A DNA stretch of 64,000 nt from Caproicibacter sp002399225 (lineage in GTDB: Bacteria > Bacillota > Clostridia > Oscillospirales > Acutalibacteraceae), in contig DAIOKN010000002.1 in the NCBI GenBank assembly GCA_036756705.1, positions 1-64,000 on the forward strand. The letters run 5' to 3'. Shown piece after piece: positions 1 to 8,425 of this stretch (position 1 is its first letter; each line of letters opens with the position of its first letter). The position numbers and the translations under genes are program-made. Below the pieces are notes generated by a model. It had not been told where the DNA came from, made no database searches, and saw only the letters and a program-made list of their open reading frames with translations.

Positions 1-52
1 GACGACCTCTAGCGTGACAGGCTAGCGTTCTAACCAGCTGAACTACCGAGCC
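1..52 (-). tRNA. tRNA-Asp (GTC), partial at window edge
   Basis: Read on the minus strand the sequence starts GGCTCGG, followed by a D-arm (GTTCAGCTGGTTAGAAC) and an anticodon arm GCTAGCCTGTCACGCTAG whose loop carries the anticodon GTC. The T-arm and 3' acceptor lie outside the window. It follows tRNA-Val by 8 bases and is probably co-transcribed with it from the strong promoter upstream of tRNA-Val. Confidence 0.93.
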
Positions 53-60
53 ATTTAAAG

Positions 61-137
61 TGGTGGGAACAATAGGACTCGAACCTATGACCCCCTGCTT
101 GTAAGGCAGGTGCTCTAACCAGCTGAGCTATGCTCCC
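61..137 (-). tRNA. tRNA-Val (TAC)
   Basis: A complete 77-base cloverleaf on the minus strand. The 5' acceptor GGGAGCA pairs with 3' TGTTCCC (one G-U), the anticodon loop CTTACAA has anticodon TAC, the T-loop is GGTTCGAGTCC, and the 3' CCA is genomically encoded (positions 61-63). It is the first gene of a tRNA transcript that continues into tRNA-Asp. Confidence 0.96.
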
Positions 138-173
138 GTCAAATGTTCTCACCCTGTCTCAGCGACGTGTTAT

Positions 174-202
174 ATAATACTATATTTCAGGGCAATTGTC
201 AA
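174..202 (-). promoter_or_regulatory. Sigma-A promoter of the tRNA-Val/tRNA-Asp transcript
   Basis: On the minus strand a perfect -35 TTGACA (197-202) is followed after exactly 17 bases by TATTAT (174-179). The tRNA-Val 5' end is about 37 bases downstream of the -10. The near-consensus quality fits a stable-RNA promoter. Confidence 0.85.
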
Positions 203-341
203 CACAAAAAAACATTTTTTTCAATTTTTTTGATTTTATGCTTCCATTTTCAACCAAAGCAAGGTCAGATGCCAAGTTCGCTTAGGCGACAGGAAAACTC
301 TGTAGCGGAATCAGGGAAAAGCGTATCTGCAGACTTATTGG

Positions 342-374
342 GCGGCGGGCAGACCTTTTTTACCTACCCGCCGC
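342..374. other. GC-rich hairpin downstream of yerC
   Basis: GCGGCGGG (342-349) and CCCGCCGC (367-374) form an 8-bp perfect stem around a 17-base loop in the roughly 200-base gap between the tRNA promoter and yerC. On the minus strand it follows the yerC stop by about 26 bases, so it may be the yerC terminator, but no convincing T-tract follows on either strand. Confidence 0.35.
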
Positions 375-400
375 TTTACAGCCTTGAAAAGCCATTCCAT

Positions 401-688
401 TTAGCCGTCCAACCTTTTAAAGACCATTTCATACCCATCGCAACCATAATGAAGGGACCGGTTGACACGGCTTATCGTGGCTGTTGAAGCCCCTGTGGTT
501 GCCACAATCTCACTGTAAACTTTTTTATGACTCAGCATATGGGCAACCCAAAGCCTTTGCGACATTGCCTTGATCTCCGGAACCGTGCAGAGGTCTTCAA
601 AAAAGGCATAGCACTCCTCCGGCGTCTTCAAACTAAGAATTGCGCTGAACAAAAAATCCACGCTGCTGTCCTTCAGCTTTGAATTCAA
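401..688 (-). CDS. yerC: YerC/YecD-family TrpR-related DNA-binding protein
   Basis: A 95-residue protein matching the small TrpR-like YerC/YecD family of Firmicutes. The N-terminal helices include a typical FEDLCTVPEIKAMSQR segment (about residues 30-45), followed by a TrpR-type helix-turn-helix with GASTATISRVNRSL (about 66-79), the recognition-helix signature. Family members are presumed regulators; the target in this organism is unknown. The start is TTG at 686-688, with a GGAG about 10 bases upstream. No TrpR tryptophan pocket can be claimed from sequence. The gene stands alone between tRNAs and ysxC. Confidence 0.88.
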   Translation of the reverse strand: MNSKLKDSSVDFLFSAILSLKTPEECYAFFEDLCTVPEIKAMSQRLWVAHMLSHKKVYSEIVATTGASTATISRVNRSLHYGCDGYEMVFKRLDG

Positions 689-756
689 TCAAACCACTCT
701 CCCAACTTTAACAGAATAGCATTTCAGTGCGGAAAAGTCAAACAAAGCTGATGAAA

Positions 757-1350
757 TTATTTCATTTTATTTTGGCAAACTGCGAAAATCTTTTTCATGA
801 TAACGTCAACGCCCTCACCCGACACGGCGGAACATGGTATAACCTGGATATCCGGGTAAGGTGCAAACTGGCCTTTGTAGGCCGTCTCCTGGGCCGTACG
901 CGCCGTTTTGTTCAGTTTATCGCTCTTCATTGCGGCCACTAGGCAGGGAATCTCAGCGTCGCGCAGATAGCGGATCATTTGAAGATCGGCGGCGGCCGGC
1001 GCGTGGCGAAAATCCATTAGCTGAACAACCAGACGAAGGTTGCGCCACTGGCGAAAATAGCCTTCCGCCAAATCCGACCACCGCAGCTTCTCCGCCTTAG
1101 AAACCTTCGCATATCCATAGCCCGGCAAATCGACAAAGCGGCAAAAACCCAGATTGTAAAAATTAATCGTCGCAGTTTTTCCGGGAGCAGAACTGATCCT
1201 TGCCAAAGACTTTCGTGAAAGCAGTCGATTGATTAACGACGACTTTCCCGCATTCGACCTGCCTGAAAAGGCAATTTCAGGCACCGTAGACACCGGGAGC
1301 TGGTCTGCCAGCCCGGCAGACATCTCAAAAACTGCCGTTTCTATTCCCAT
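757..1350 (-). CDS. ysxC: Ribosome biogenesis GTPase YsxC/EngB
   Basis: A 197-residue EngB/YihA-family GTPase that assists late assembly of the large ribosomal subunit in the cytoplasm. The G1 P-loop is GRSNAGKSS (about 30-38), G2 lies in the PGKTATINFY region, G3 is DLPGYGYAKV, the G4-like motif is KSDK (instead of the more common TKxDK) and G5 is SAVSGEG. The start ATG is preceded by GAGGTG. It lies 9 bases downstream of the lon stop codon, the usual Firmicutes order clpX-lon-ysxC, so it is probably expressed with lon. Confidence 0.95.
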   Translation of the reverse strand: MGIETAVFEMSAGLADQLPVSTVPEIAFSGRSNAGKSSLINRLLSRKSLARISSAPGKTATINFYNLGFCRFVDLPGYGYAKVSKAEKLRWSDLAEGYFRQWRNLRLVVQLMDFRHAPAAADLQMIRYLRDAEIPCLVAAMKSDKLNKTARTAQETAYKGQFAPYPDIQVIPCSAVSGEGVDVIMKKIFAVCQNKMK

Positions 1351-1359
1351 TTTTTCACC

Positions 1360-3798
1360 TCACTGCGGAATAGAAGCAGTATTGGAAGGCAGGTGCTCCA
1401 CTTTCTTTGCGGCTGAAAAAGGTTTCGACTCCGGCAAATCCGATTCCTGTTTCGACACCGGCATCTTTGTGAGCGCGATCCGAAGCACCTGATCGATCTG
1501 ATGAACCGGCTTAAATTGAATTGATTTCTTTACCACCGTATCGATATCCTCCAAGTCTGAAACATTGTCCTCCGGAATGATGACGGTCTTTATCCCAGAG
1601 CGATAAGCCGCCATGGTTTTTTCCTTCAGGCCGCCGATCGGCAGGACACGGCCCAGCAAAGTGATTTCACCGGTCATGGCAACATCGTGCCGGACCGGGA
1701 TGTTACAAAGTGCAGAGGTAATGGCCGTGGCCATGGCAGTTCCGGCAGACGGACCGTCTTTGGGAATGGCACCTTCCGGCGCATGAATATGAATGTCATA
1801 TTTCGTGTAAAAATCATGGCTGATTCCAAGCACATTTGCCCGGGTGCGGATGCAGCTGATCGCGGTGCGCGCGGATTCTTTCATCACGTCACCGAGGGAA
1901 CCGGTCAACTCAAGCTTGCCAGTTCCATTCATCACTGCCGCCTCTATTGGCAGAAGCGTTCCGCCGACACTGGTCCATGCCAGTCCGTTGACCAGCCCAA
2001 CCATGTCCCGTTGGTTCCGGTTGTCCTTTTTAAATTTTTCCGGGCCGAGAAGTTCTTCCAATTTGGCTGCATTGATCACAATTTTCCTTTTGCGATCCTC
2101 AACAAAATACTTGGCACATTTTCTGCATAGAGAAGCAATCGCGCGCTCCAAAGCCCTGACGCCTGCTTCCCGCGTATAACCGGCAATCAGCTTGTGAACT
2201 GCAGCCGGTGTGATCCGCATCTGCGCAGAACTGATCCCATGCTTTTTCAGCTGTTTCGGAATCAAGTGCTTCACAGCAATGTTGTATTTTTCCAAATGCG
2301 TGTAGCTGCCAAGGGTGATGACATCCATCCGGTCATACAAAGGCTCAGGAATGGCGCTGGCATCGTTTGCAGTCGTGATAAACAGCACATGGCTCAGATC
2401 GAACGGCATATCGATGTAATGGTCGTAGAAAGCGCTGTTCTGCTCGGAATCAAGGACTTCCAGCAATGCAGACGAAGGATCTCCATGGAAATTGTTGCCC
2501 ATCTTGTCGATCTCATCCAGCAAAATCAGAGGATTGTTGGTTCCTGCCTGTTTCATGGCATTGATGATCCGTCCAGGCATGGAACCGATATAAGTCCGCC
2601 GGTGCCCTACGATATCGGATTCATCCCGTACACCGCCGAGCGAAACGCGGACATACTTGCGGCCCGTTGCTTCTGCAATCGAATGGGCGATGGATGTTTT
2701 GCCAACACCGGGAGGCCCCACCAGGCAAATGATCTGCCCCTTGATTTCCGGAGACAGTTTCTTTACGGCCAGGATCTCCAAAATCCGTTCTTTGACTTTT
2801 TCCAGTCCGAAGTGGTCGCGATCCAAAATTCGGTGCGCTTTCCGCAGGTCGATATGCTCCTTGCTGGAAACATTCCAAGGCAGATCCAGACAGGTCTCAA
2901 GGTAACTTACAATGACGCTGCCTTCATGGGACCCTTCCGGCATTTTGGAAAGGCGGTCACATTCTTTCATTAATTTGTCGTGCTGCAATTTTGGCAGACC
3001 GAGTTTTTCAATCCGATCCCGAAGGCTGTCCGCCTCCTGCTGTGGATTATCTTCTTCGCCGAGTTCATAAGAAATCGCTTTCATCTGTTCCCGCAGAAAA
3101 TATTCCTTTTGATTGCTGTCAATCTGTTCTTTTGCCTTCTCGCTGATCTTACTCTCAATAGACAGAACCTGCGTCTCTTTCTTCAGAATTGCGGCAAGTT
3201 TTTCCAGCCTGCGGACCGGATGCAGCTCCTCAAGAATTGTCTGCTTTTCTTCAAAATCAAACATGATGTTGGAGGCAATGTAATCCGCCAGTTCCCCACA
3301 GTTTTTTTTCTGAACAACGCCGATGACGATGTCCGGTGGAATATGGGTGTAATTCTGAATAAACTGCTCGAAAAGATTCTGCGTATAGCGGACTAAGGCC
3401 TCCGTTCTGCGGGTTGTCCTGGCCGGCAGGGTCTCGACTTTTTTGACGTGAACCCGCGGAAACGGATTTTCTGATTCATAAGAGGTGACGGAAGCGCGGT
3501 AAAGCCCTTCCGCAAAAAGGCGGACACCATCGTCGCTGCGGCGAATTACCTGTTTAATTTTTGCCACAACTCCCATGGAAAAGATCTGTTTTGCTGAGGG
3601 ATCATTGTCTGCAAGATCTCTTTGTGCGACGAGAAAAATCATTTGATTTTCTTCCATCGCTTTCTCGAGGGCAAGAATGGACTTCCGGCGGCCGACATCA
3701 AACTGTAACAGCATGCCCGGAAAAATCACAAGTCCTCTCAGTGCAAGCGCCGGGATAGCGGCATCCTCTTGCTGGATGCCAGTTTCATTCATACTCAT
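1360..3798 (-). CDS. lon: ATP-dependent protease La (Lon)
   Basis: An 812-residue LonA protease that degrades misfolded and regulatory proteins. Order of domains: N-terminal substrate-binding domain (about 1-200), coiled-coil linker (to about 300), AAA+ module with Walker A GPPGVGKTS (361-369) and Walker B LILLDEIDK (about 424-432), then the protease domain with the catalytic serine in KDGPSAGTAM (about residue 684) and the catalytic lysine in the GGLKEK segment (about 725). The start at 3798 was chosen because AAGGAG sits 7-8 bases upstream; an upstream in-frame extension would run through an A-tract and a terminator-like hairpin. The last 40 residues are a polar tail not needed for catalysis. 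Confidence 0.97.
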   Translation of the reverse strand: MSMNETGIQQEDAAIPALALRGLVIFPGMLLQFDVGRRKSILALEKAMEENQMIFLVAQRDLADNDPSAKQIFSMGVVAKIKQVIRRSDDGVRLFAEGLYRASVTSYESENPFPRVHVKKVETLPARTTRRTEALVRYTQNLFEQFIQNYTHIPPDIVIGVVQKKNCGELADYIASNIMFDFEEKQTILEELHPVRRLEKLAAILKKETQVLSIESKISEKAKEQIDSNQKEYFLREQMKAISYELGEEDNPQQEADSLRDRIEKLGLPKLQHDKLMKECDRLSKMPEGSHEGSVIVSYLETCLDLPWNVSSKEHIDLRKAHRILDRDHFGLEKVKERILEILAVKKLSPEIKGQIICLVGPPGVGKTSIAHSIAEATGRKYVRVSLGGVRDESDIVGHRRTYIGSMPGRIINAMKQAGTNNPLILLDEIDKMGNNFHGDPSSALLEVLDSEQNSAFYDHYIDMPFDLSHVLFITTANDASAIPEPLYDRMDVITLGSYTHLEKYNIAVKHLIPKQLKKHGISSAQMRITPAAVHKLIAGYTREAGVRALERAIASLCRKCAKYFVEDRKRKIVINAAKLEELLGPEKFKKDNRNQRDMVGLVNGLAWTSVGGTLLPIEAAVMNGTGKLELTGSLGDVMKESARTAISCIRTRANVLGISHDFYTKYDIHIHAPEGAIPKDGPSAGTAMATAITSALCNIPVRHDVAMTGEITLLGRVLPIGGLKEKTMAAYRSGIKTVIIPEDNVSDLEDIDTVVKKSIQFKPVHQIDQVLRIALTKMPVSKQESDLPESKPFSAAKKVEHLPSNTASIPQ

Positions 3799-3813
3799 AA
3801 AAAAAAGCTCCTT

Positions 3814-3858
3814 AAAAAAAAAACTGTTGCAGAGCGAATGATAACCGCGCTGCAACAG
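3814..3858 (-). terminator. Intrinsic terminator between clpX and lon
   Basis: On the minus strand CTGTTGCAG (3850-3858) pairs perfectly with CTGCAACAG (3824-3832) around a 17-base loop and is followed by an uninterrupted run of nine to ten T (3814-3823). The lon ribosome binding site follows immediately. It starts 13 bases after clpX ends, so it should stop most clpX transcripts; lon would then depend on read-through or on a promoter not recognised here. Confidence 0.85.
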
Positions 3859-3871
3859 GCAAATGGTTCAC

Positions 3872-5188
3872 TCAGGAAGCGGTGTCCTTTCTTCCCCTTT
3901 TGTTGGGAGACGTTATCTTGAGTGCCACTGGTTTTCGATCCGGATTGTAGGTAATTTCCGATTTTGCTCTATTTTCCACTGTATCCTGCGTGATGACAAC
4001 TTTCTCGATCGTATAATCGGACGGAACCTGATACATCAAGTCCACCAAAATATTTTCCATGGCAGAGCGCAACCCTCTGGCCCCTGTTCGGCGTTCCATC
4101 GTCTTTTTTGCAATTGCCCGGAGCGCTTCCGGTTCAAACTCCAACTCCACTTTGTCAAGCTGGAACAGCTTTTTATACTGGTTGACCAAACTGTTTTTGG
4201 GCTCCGTCAAAATGCGGATCAGCGCTTCTTCATCAAGGCCGTCCAGAGCCGCAATCACCGGCAGCCTGCCGACCAACTCCGGAATAAGGCCGTATTTTAC
4301 AAGGTCATGCGGAATGACATCTTTCATCCAAGAAGTAGAATCCAGCTCCGCCTTACTACGGACCTGTGCCCCAAAGCCAATCGAGGAAAAAGACGAACGC
4401 TGCTCAACAATTTTATCCAGTCCGTCAAAAGCCCCGCCGCAGATAAAAAGAATATTGGTCGTGTCAATCTGCAAAAATTCCTGCTGCGGGTGCTTTCTTC
4501 CGCCCTGAGGAGGAACATTGGAAACCGTGCCTTCCAAAATCTTCAGCAAAGCCTGCTGAACGCCCTCGCCGCTGACATCCCGCGTAATGGACGGATTTTC
4601 GGATTTTCTGGCGATCTTATCGATTTCATCGATATAAATAATTCCGCGTTCTGCTTTTTCAATATCAAAGTCTGCTGCCTGAATCAGACGAAGGAGAATA
4701 TTTTCCACATCTTCGCCGACATATCCGGCTTCCGTCAGGGTTGTGGCATCCGCAATGGCAAACGGAACATCCAGGATTTTCGCAAGAGTCTGAGCCAGCA
4801 AAGTTTTTCCAACGCCGGTCGGACCGAGAAGAAGCACATTGCTTTTCGTCAGCTCCACATCGTCCTTGTCACGGCCATAGTAAATCCGCTTATAGTGGTT
4901 GTAAACAGCCACCGACAGGGCGATCTTGGCAGCTTCCTGACCAATGACATATTCGTCCAGCTGCCGCTTAATCTCCTGCGGCTTTGGCAGTTCAGCAACT
5001 GATTCGCCGTAGCTTTCCTTCCTTGCGGACAGATTCTTTTCATCATTCAGAATGGACATGCACAGTTCAACACATTCATCACAGATAAAAACGCCGGGTC
5101 CCGCGATCAGGCGGCGCGCCTCGCTCTGCGGTTTTCCGCAGAAGGAACAGCAGATTTCTCTTCCCTTGTTATCGTCGTTGTTCGGCAT
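3872..5188 (-). CDS. clpX: ATP-dependent Clp protease ATP-binding subunit ClpX
   Basis: A 438-residue AAA+ unfoldase that feeds substrates to ClpP. The N-terminal C4 zinc domain has Cys14, Cys17, Cys36 and Cys39. Walker A is GPTGVGKT (122-129), the pore loop is GYVGED, Walker B is IIYIDEIDK, and the ClpP-docking IGF tripeptide is present in SSFSSIGFGAQ. A sensor-2 arginine region (RRTGARGLRS) follows. The start has AGGGTG upstream. It lies 14 bases after clpP in the tig-clpP-clpX order, so all three are probably one transcript. Confidence 0.98.
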   Translation of the reverse strand: MPNNDDNKGREICCSFCGKPQSEARRLIAGPGVFICDECVELCMSILNDEKNLSARKESYGESVAELPKPQEIKRQLDEYVIGQEAAKIALSVAVYNHYKRIYYGRDKDDVELTKSNVLLLGPTGVGKTLLAQTLAKILDVPFAIADATTLTEAGYVGEDVENILLRLIQAADFDIEKAERGIIYIDEIDKIARKSENPSITRDVSGEGVQQALLKILEGTVSNVPPQGGRKHPQQEFLQIDTTNILFICGGAFDGLDKIVEQRSSFSSIGFGAQVRSKAELDSTSWMKDVIPHDLVKYGLIPELVGRLPVIAALDGLDEEALIRILTEPKNSLVNQYKKLFQLDKVELEFEPEALRAIAKKTMERRTGARGLRSAMENILVDLMYQVPSDYTIEKVVITQDTVENRAKSEITYNPDRKPVALKITSPNKRGRKDTAS

Positions 5189-5202
5189 TCTATCACCCTA
5201 TC

Positions 5203-5787
5203 TCATCGCTTCGTAATGACCTTGTCGATCAGTCCGTACTGGACCGCTTCCTCCGCAGTCATAAAATTATCGCGTTCGGTATCTCTCATGATCACTTCCA
5301 GCGGCTGCCCAGTGCGCTCGGCGAAAATCTCATTCAGTTTCTTCTTAATCTGCAGCATATGCTCCGCCTGAATCTTAATATCCGTCGCCTGCCCCCGGGT
5401 GCCGCCGCTCGGCTGATGAATCATGATATCGCTGTTCGGCAAAGCATAGCGCTTGCCTTTTGTGCCAGCCGTCAGTAAAAATGCACCCATGCTGGCAGCC
5501 ATTCCCATGCAGATGGTAGATACATCACATTTAATATACTGCATCGTGTCGTAAATTGCAAGGCCCGCTGTAACGGAGCCTCCGGGGCTGTTGATATAAA
5601 GGCTGATATCCTTGGCCGGATCCTGACCTTCCAGATACAGAAGCTGGGCAACCACCAAGCTGGAGGTGGTATCGTTCACCTCATCGGTCAGCATCACAAT
5701 CCTGTCGTTCAGCAGACGGGAAAAAATATCATAGGAGCGTTCGCCCCGATTGGTCTGTTCTATAACATAAGGTACTAAGCTGCTCAT
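5203..5787 (-). CDS. clpP: ATP-dependent Clp protease proteolytic subunit ClpP
   Basis: A 194-residue serine protease, normal length, forming the barrel partner of ClpX. The catalytic serine is in GMAASMGAF (about residue 98), the histidine in MIHQPSGG (about 123), and the aspartate in the RDTERDNFM region (about 172). The C-terminus ends YGLIDKVITKR, typical of the family. An ideal GGAGG lies 8 bases upstream of ATG. It sits between tig and clpX in the conserved order. Confidence 0.98.
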   Translation of the reverse strand: MSSLVPYVIEQTNRGERSYDIFSRLLNDRIVMLTDEVNDTTSSLVVAQLLYLEGQDPAKDISLYINSPGGSVTAGLAIYDTMQYIKCDVSTICMGMAASMGAFLLTAGTKGKRYALPNSDIMIHQPSGGTRGQATDIKIQAEHMLQIKKKLNEIFAERTGQPLEVIMRDTERDNFMTAEEAVQYGLIDKVITKR

Positions 5788-5815
5788 TCTTCTATTCCTC
5801 CAGCAACCGGCAATA

Positions 5816-7171
5816 TTAGAGCTTTGGCGAATTCTCGGAATTTATTCCATCATCTGAGGGCTTTTTTTCCGTTTTTGGCGATTCCTTTTCTTCCGCAACC
5901 ACAGCGTTGTCTCGTACCAGATGGAACGCCTTTTCCACCGACATATCTTTCACCAAGTCTTCCTTATGGACAAAGGACTTGACTTTATCGACCTCTGTTT
6001 TATAATTTTCAGCTAATTTAGCGTATTCCTTCTCGATCTCTTCCTCAGAAGGAGTGATTTTTTCCAACTGAGCGATTTTTTCAAGTGCAAGGCGGAATTT
6101 TACCTGGCGCTCCGCTTCGGGTCTGAACTGTTTGCGAATTGCCTCCATGTTCTGGCCTGTATATTTCATATAAGTCTTCACATTCAGGCCTTGGGATTGC
6201 AGCCGATAGCTGAAATCTCGGAGATCTTCATTGATCTGATTTTCAAACATTGCCTCCGGGACATCAGCTTTTAGTTTGGAAACCAGCGTGTTGACCAGTT
6301 TATTGTCCATTTCGTCATTCGCTTTTGTTTCCGCGTCTTTCACAAGCTTTTCGCGGACATCCGAGCGATACGCATCCAGTGTGTCAAATTCGCTGACATC
6401 CTTGACAAAATCATCGTCGACCTGCGGGAGTTCTTTTACTTTGATCTCATGCAGTTTAACATGAAAAATCGCATCTTTGCCGGCAAGATTCTTTGCACCG
6501 TAGTCCTCGGGAAACTTTACGTTGATGTCGAATTCATCACCTGACCGATGTCCCGCAACCTGATCTTCAAATCCTGGGATAAATTGGCCGGAACCAAGCT
6601 GAAGGGTATAGTTTTCAGCTTTGCCGCCGGAAAATTCCTTGCCGTCAACGGATCCGTCGAAATCAAGGACGACAATGTCTCCGTTCTGCGCTTCCCTGTC
6701 CTCTACGGTGACCATCCTGGAATTGCGATTACGGATTTTTTCAATTTCGGCATCTATATCGGAATCCATCACTTCCTGAACTTTCTTCGTGACAGGAATT
6801 CCTTTGTAATCCTCAATCTCCACTTCCGGTTTTGTTGTAATGGTCGCCTTAAACACCAGACCGTCTGCACCTGCGGAAACCAGATCAAAATCGATCTTGT
6901 CTTCAATCATCTCAAGCTTTGATTCATCAACCGCCTTTTCCAGTGCACCGGGATATACGGAATTGATTGCTTCGTCGTAGAATACCTTGTCGCCATAATA
7001 TTTCTCAATGAATCCGCGGGGCGCTTTTCCCTTGCGAAACCCCGGGATCGTAATTTTTTTGCTTTCTTTATGGTAAGCCGCATCCACGGCCTTTTCAAAT
7101 TCTTCCGCATCCACAAGAACCTCAAGCTGGTAACGGTTCTTTGCCACCTGAGTGGTTGATTTTAAACTCAT
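5816..7171 (-). CDS. tig: Trigger factor (ribosome-associated chaperone, peptidyl-prolyl isomerase)
   Basis: A 451-residue trigger factor. The N-terminal ribosome-binding domain carries the signature GFRKGKAPR (about 44-52), followed by an FKBP-type isomerase domain (about 150-245; GDIVVLDFDGSVDGKEF) and a C-terminal helical chaperone domain ending in a charged tail. The start at 7171 is set by AGGAGG (7180-7185) at 8-base spacing; the ATG six codons upstream has no such site. First gene of the probable tig-clpP-clpX transcript. Confidence 0.96.
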   Translation of the reverse strand: MSLKSTTQVAKNRYQLEVLVDAEEFEKAVDAAYHKESKKITIPGFRKGKAPRGFIEKYYGDKVFYDEAINSVYPGALEKAVDESKLEMIEDKIDFDLVSAGADGLVFKATITTKPEVEIEDYKGIPVTKKVQEVMDSDIDAEIEKIRNRNSRMVTVEDREAQNGDIVVLDFDGSVDGKEFSGGKAENYTLQLGSGQFIPGFEDQVAGHRSGDEFDINVKFPEDYGAKNLAGKDAIFHVKLHEIKVKELPQVDDDFVKDVSEFDTLDAYRSDVREKLVKDAETKANDEMDNKLVNTLVSKLKADVPEAMFENQINEDLRDFSYRLQSQGLNVKTYMKYTGQNMEAIRKQFRPEAERQVKFRLALEKIAQLEKITPSEEEIEKEYAKLAENYKTEVDKVKSFVHKEDLVKDMSVEKAFHLVRDNAVVAEEKESPKTEKKPSDDGINSENSPKL

Positions 7172-7209
7172 TTTTATTTCCTCCTGCAAATCTGCGATTA
7201 ACGAAGTTA

Positions 7210-7218
7210 ATTATATCA
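7210..7218 (-). promoter_or_regulatory. Extended -10 promoter of tig-clpP-clpX
   Basis: On the minus strand TGATATAAT, an extended -10 element, ends 38 bases upstream of the tig start. No good -35 hexamer is found at 16-18 bases, which is normal for extended -10 promoters. No HrcA (CIRCE) operator or convincing CtsR direct repeat is seen here. Confidence 0.55.
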
Positions 7219-7265
7219 CATGAACGATAAAGTTTCTACCTTTCACTGAAATGTTTTTAATTTAT

Positions 7266-7955
7266 TCATTTTACCAAAGCCGGCGTGAACCCGAGATAGT
7301 CACAGGAAATTAAATGCATGCGGATTCCCCGGTATTCCCCGATCGGCGCCCGTTTTGCAGCGGCACTTCCATGGATATGGCCAAAATAGCAGTCTTTAAC
7401 CTGGTTCTGTTCCAGAACATCGAGGATTTCCCCGCATTCCATTCCCGCATAAACGGGCGGATAATGCAGAAAGACGACGGGAGGCAGGCCCTGCCTGCGG
7501 GCGTCGGCAAGTGAAGCGTTCAGCCGCCCAACCTCCCGGTTGACGATTTTTTTATCCTGCGGGCTCTCTGCATTGTAAAGCCAGCCGCGCGTACCGCACA
7601 CGGCTCTTTTCTCCACCGCCGCAGCGCAATTATGGATAATCCCAAGATCCTCAAAACCGTTTGCACTGAAAAATTCTTCTATTTTTCGCTTAGTCGACCA
7701 CCAGTAATCATGGTTTCCCTTCAGGATCAGCTTTTTGCCAGGCAATTCATGAATAAAGCGAAAATCCTGAACGGAATCCTCCAGTTTCATAGCCCACGAA
7801 ATATCTCCCGCAATCACAACGGTATCTTCCCTGCCAACGACGGCGGTCCAGTTTTTCCGCAGACGTTCGGTATAATTCTGCCAGCCTTCAAACACATCCA
7901 TCGGCTTGTCGGTGCCAAAGGAAAGATGAAGGTCCGCAATTGCAAATAAAGACAT
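7266..7955 (-). CDS. Metallophosphoesterase (calcineurin-like)
   Basis: A 229-residue predicted cytoplasmic phosphohydrolase. Metal-binding motifs occur in order: DLHLSF (residues 8-13), GDISWAMK (about 50-57), KGNHDYWW (about 79-86) and a C-terminal GHIHG (about 193-197), the arrangement of the calcineurin-like fold. The N-terminus MSLFAIADLHL places the first metal ligand directly in strand 1. Substrate unknown; related Firmicutes proteins are annotated only as predicted phosphohydrolases. It is separated from tig by 94 bases and follows yraN. Confidence 0.88.
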   Translation of the reverse strand: MSLFAIADLHLSFGTDKPMDVFEGWQNYTERLRKNWTAVVGREDTVVIAGDISWAMKLEDSVQDFRFIHELPGKKLILKGNHDYWWSTKRKIEEFFSANGFEDLGIIHNCAAAVEKRAVCGTRGWLYNAESPQDKKIVNREVGRLNASLADARRQGLPPVVFLHYPPVYAGMECGEILDVLEQNQVKDCYFGHIHGSAAAKRAPIGEYRGIRMHLISCDYLGFTPALVK

Positions 7956-8047
7956 GGCAACACACTCTCAAACGGATTTTAGAACTGCTTCCCATTACAG
8001 TTTCTGCGCTGTCGTTCCGCTTTTTCCGGCAGACCGGCTTTTTCAGC

Positions 8048-8425
8048 CTAAAAGTAAGAGGAAAAGCCGAATGCATTTTCGATATGGCGGCAGGACTGCA
8101 CGGAGCGCCCGGTCTTTTCCATGATGATTCCGATGACATCAAACCGCGGCTGAAGGTGAGTCGGATGTTTCTGCAGATAGAGCAGAGCGGTTTTGGCAAT
8201 TCTCTTTTGCTTCCCCGGTGTAACCGCCGCTTCCGGCGGGACCATGGAGCGGGACTCCCGCGTTTTTACTTCAACGAACACAAGATACCGACCCTTTTCG
8301 GCGATGATGTCAACTTCTCCAAAACGGCTGTGGTAATTCCGCTCTAAAATCCGATAACCGTCTTTTTCGAGGAACTCGGCCGCATAAGCTTCCCCGAACG
8401 GACCGGTGCGGTTATTTCCCGCCAT
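8048..8425 (-). CDS. yraN: YraN family protein (UPF0102, endonuclease-like fold)
   Basis: A 125-residue small protein with the restriction-endonuclease-like core typical of YraN: GEVDIIAEKGRYLVFVEVKTR (about 36-56, containing D...ExK). The N-terminal GPFGEAYAAEFLEKDGYRIL helix is also characteristic. Function is unproven; a nuclease role is inferred from the fold. It overlaps the end of rnhB by 14 bases, so the two are probably translationally coupled. Confidence 0.9.
   Translation of the reverse strand: MAGNNRTGPFGEAYAAEFLEKDGYRILERNYHSRFGEVDIIAEKGRYLVFVEVKTRESRSMVPPEAAVTPGKQKRIAKTALLYLQKHPTHLQPRFDVIGIIMEKTGRSVQSCRHIENAFGFSSYF

Noticed and set aside
143..487. 114-codon plus-strand frame over the tRNA promoter and yerC end
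   Set aside because: It crosses the tRNA promoter and lies antisense to yerC, with no ribosome binding site and no protein-like composition.
7172..7265. CtsR or HrcA control of tig-clpP-clpX
   Set aside because: No CIRCE repeat and no convincing CtsR tandem repeat is visible around the promoter.
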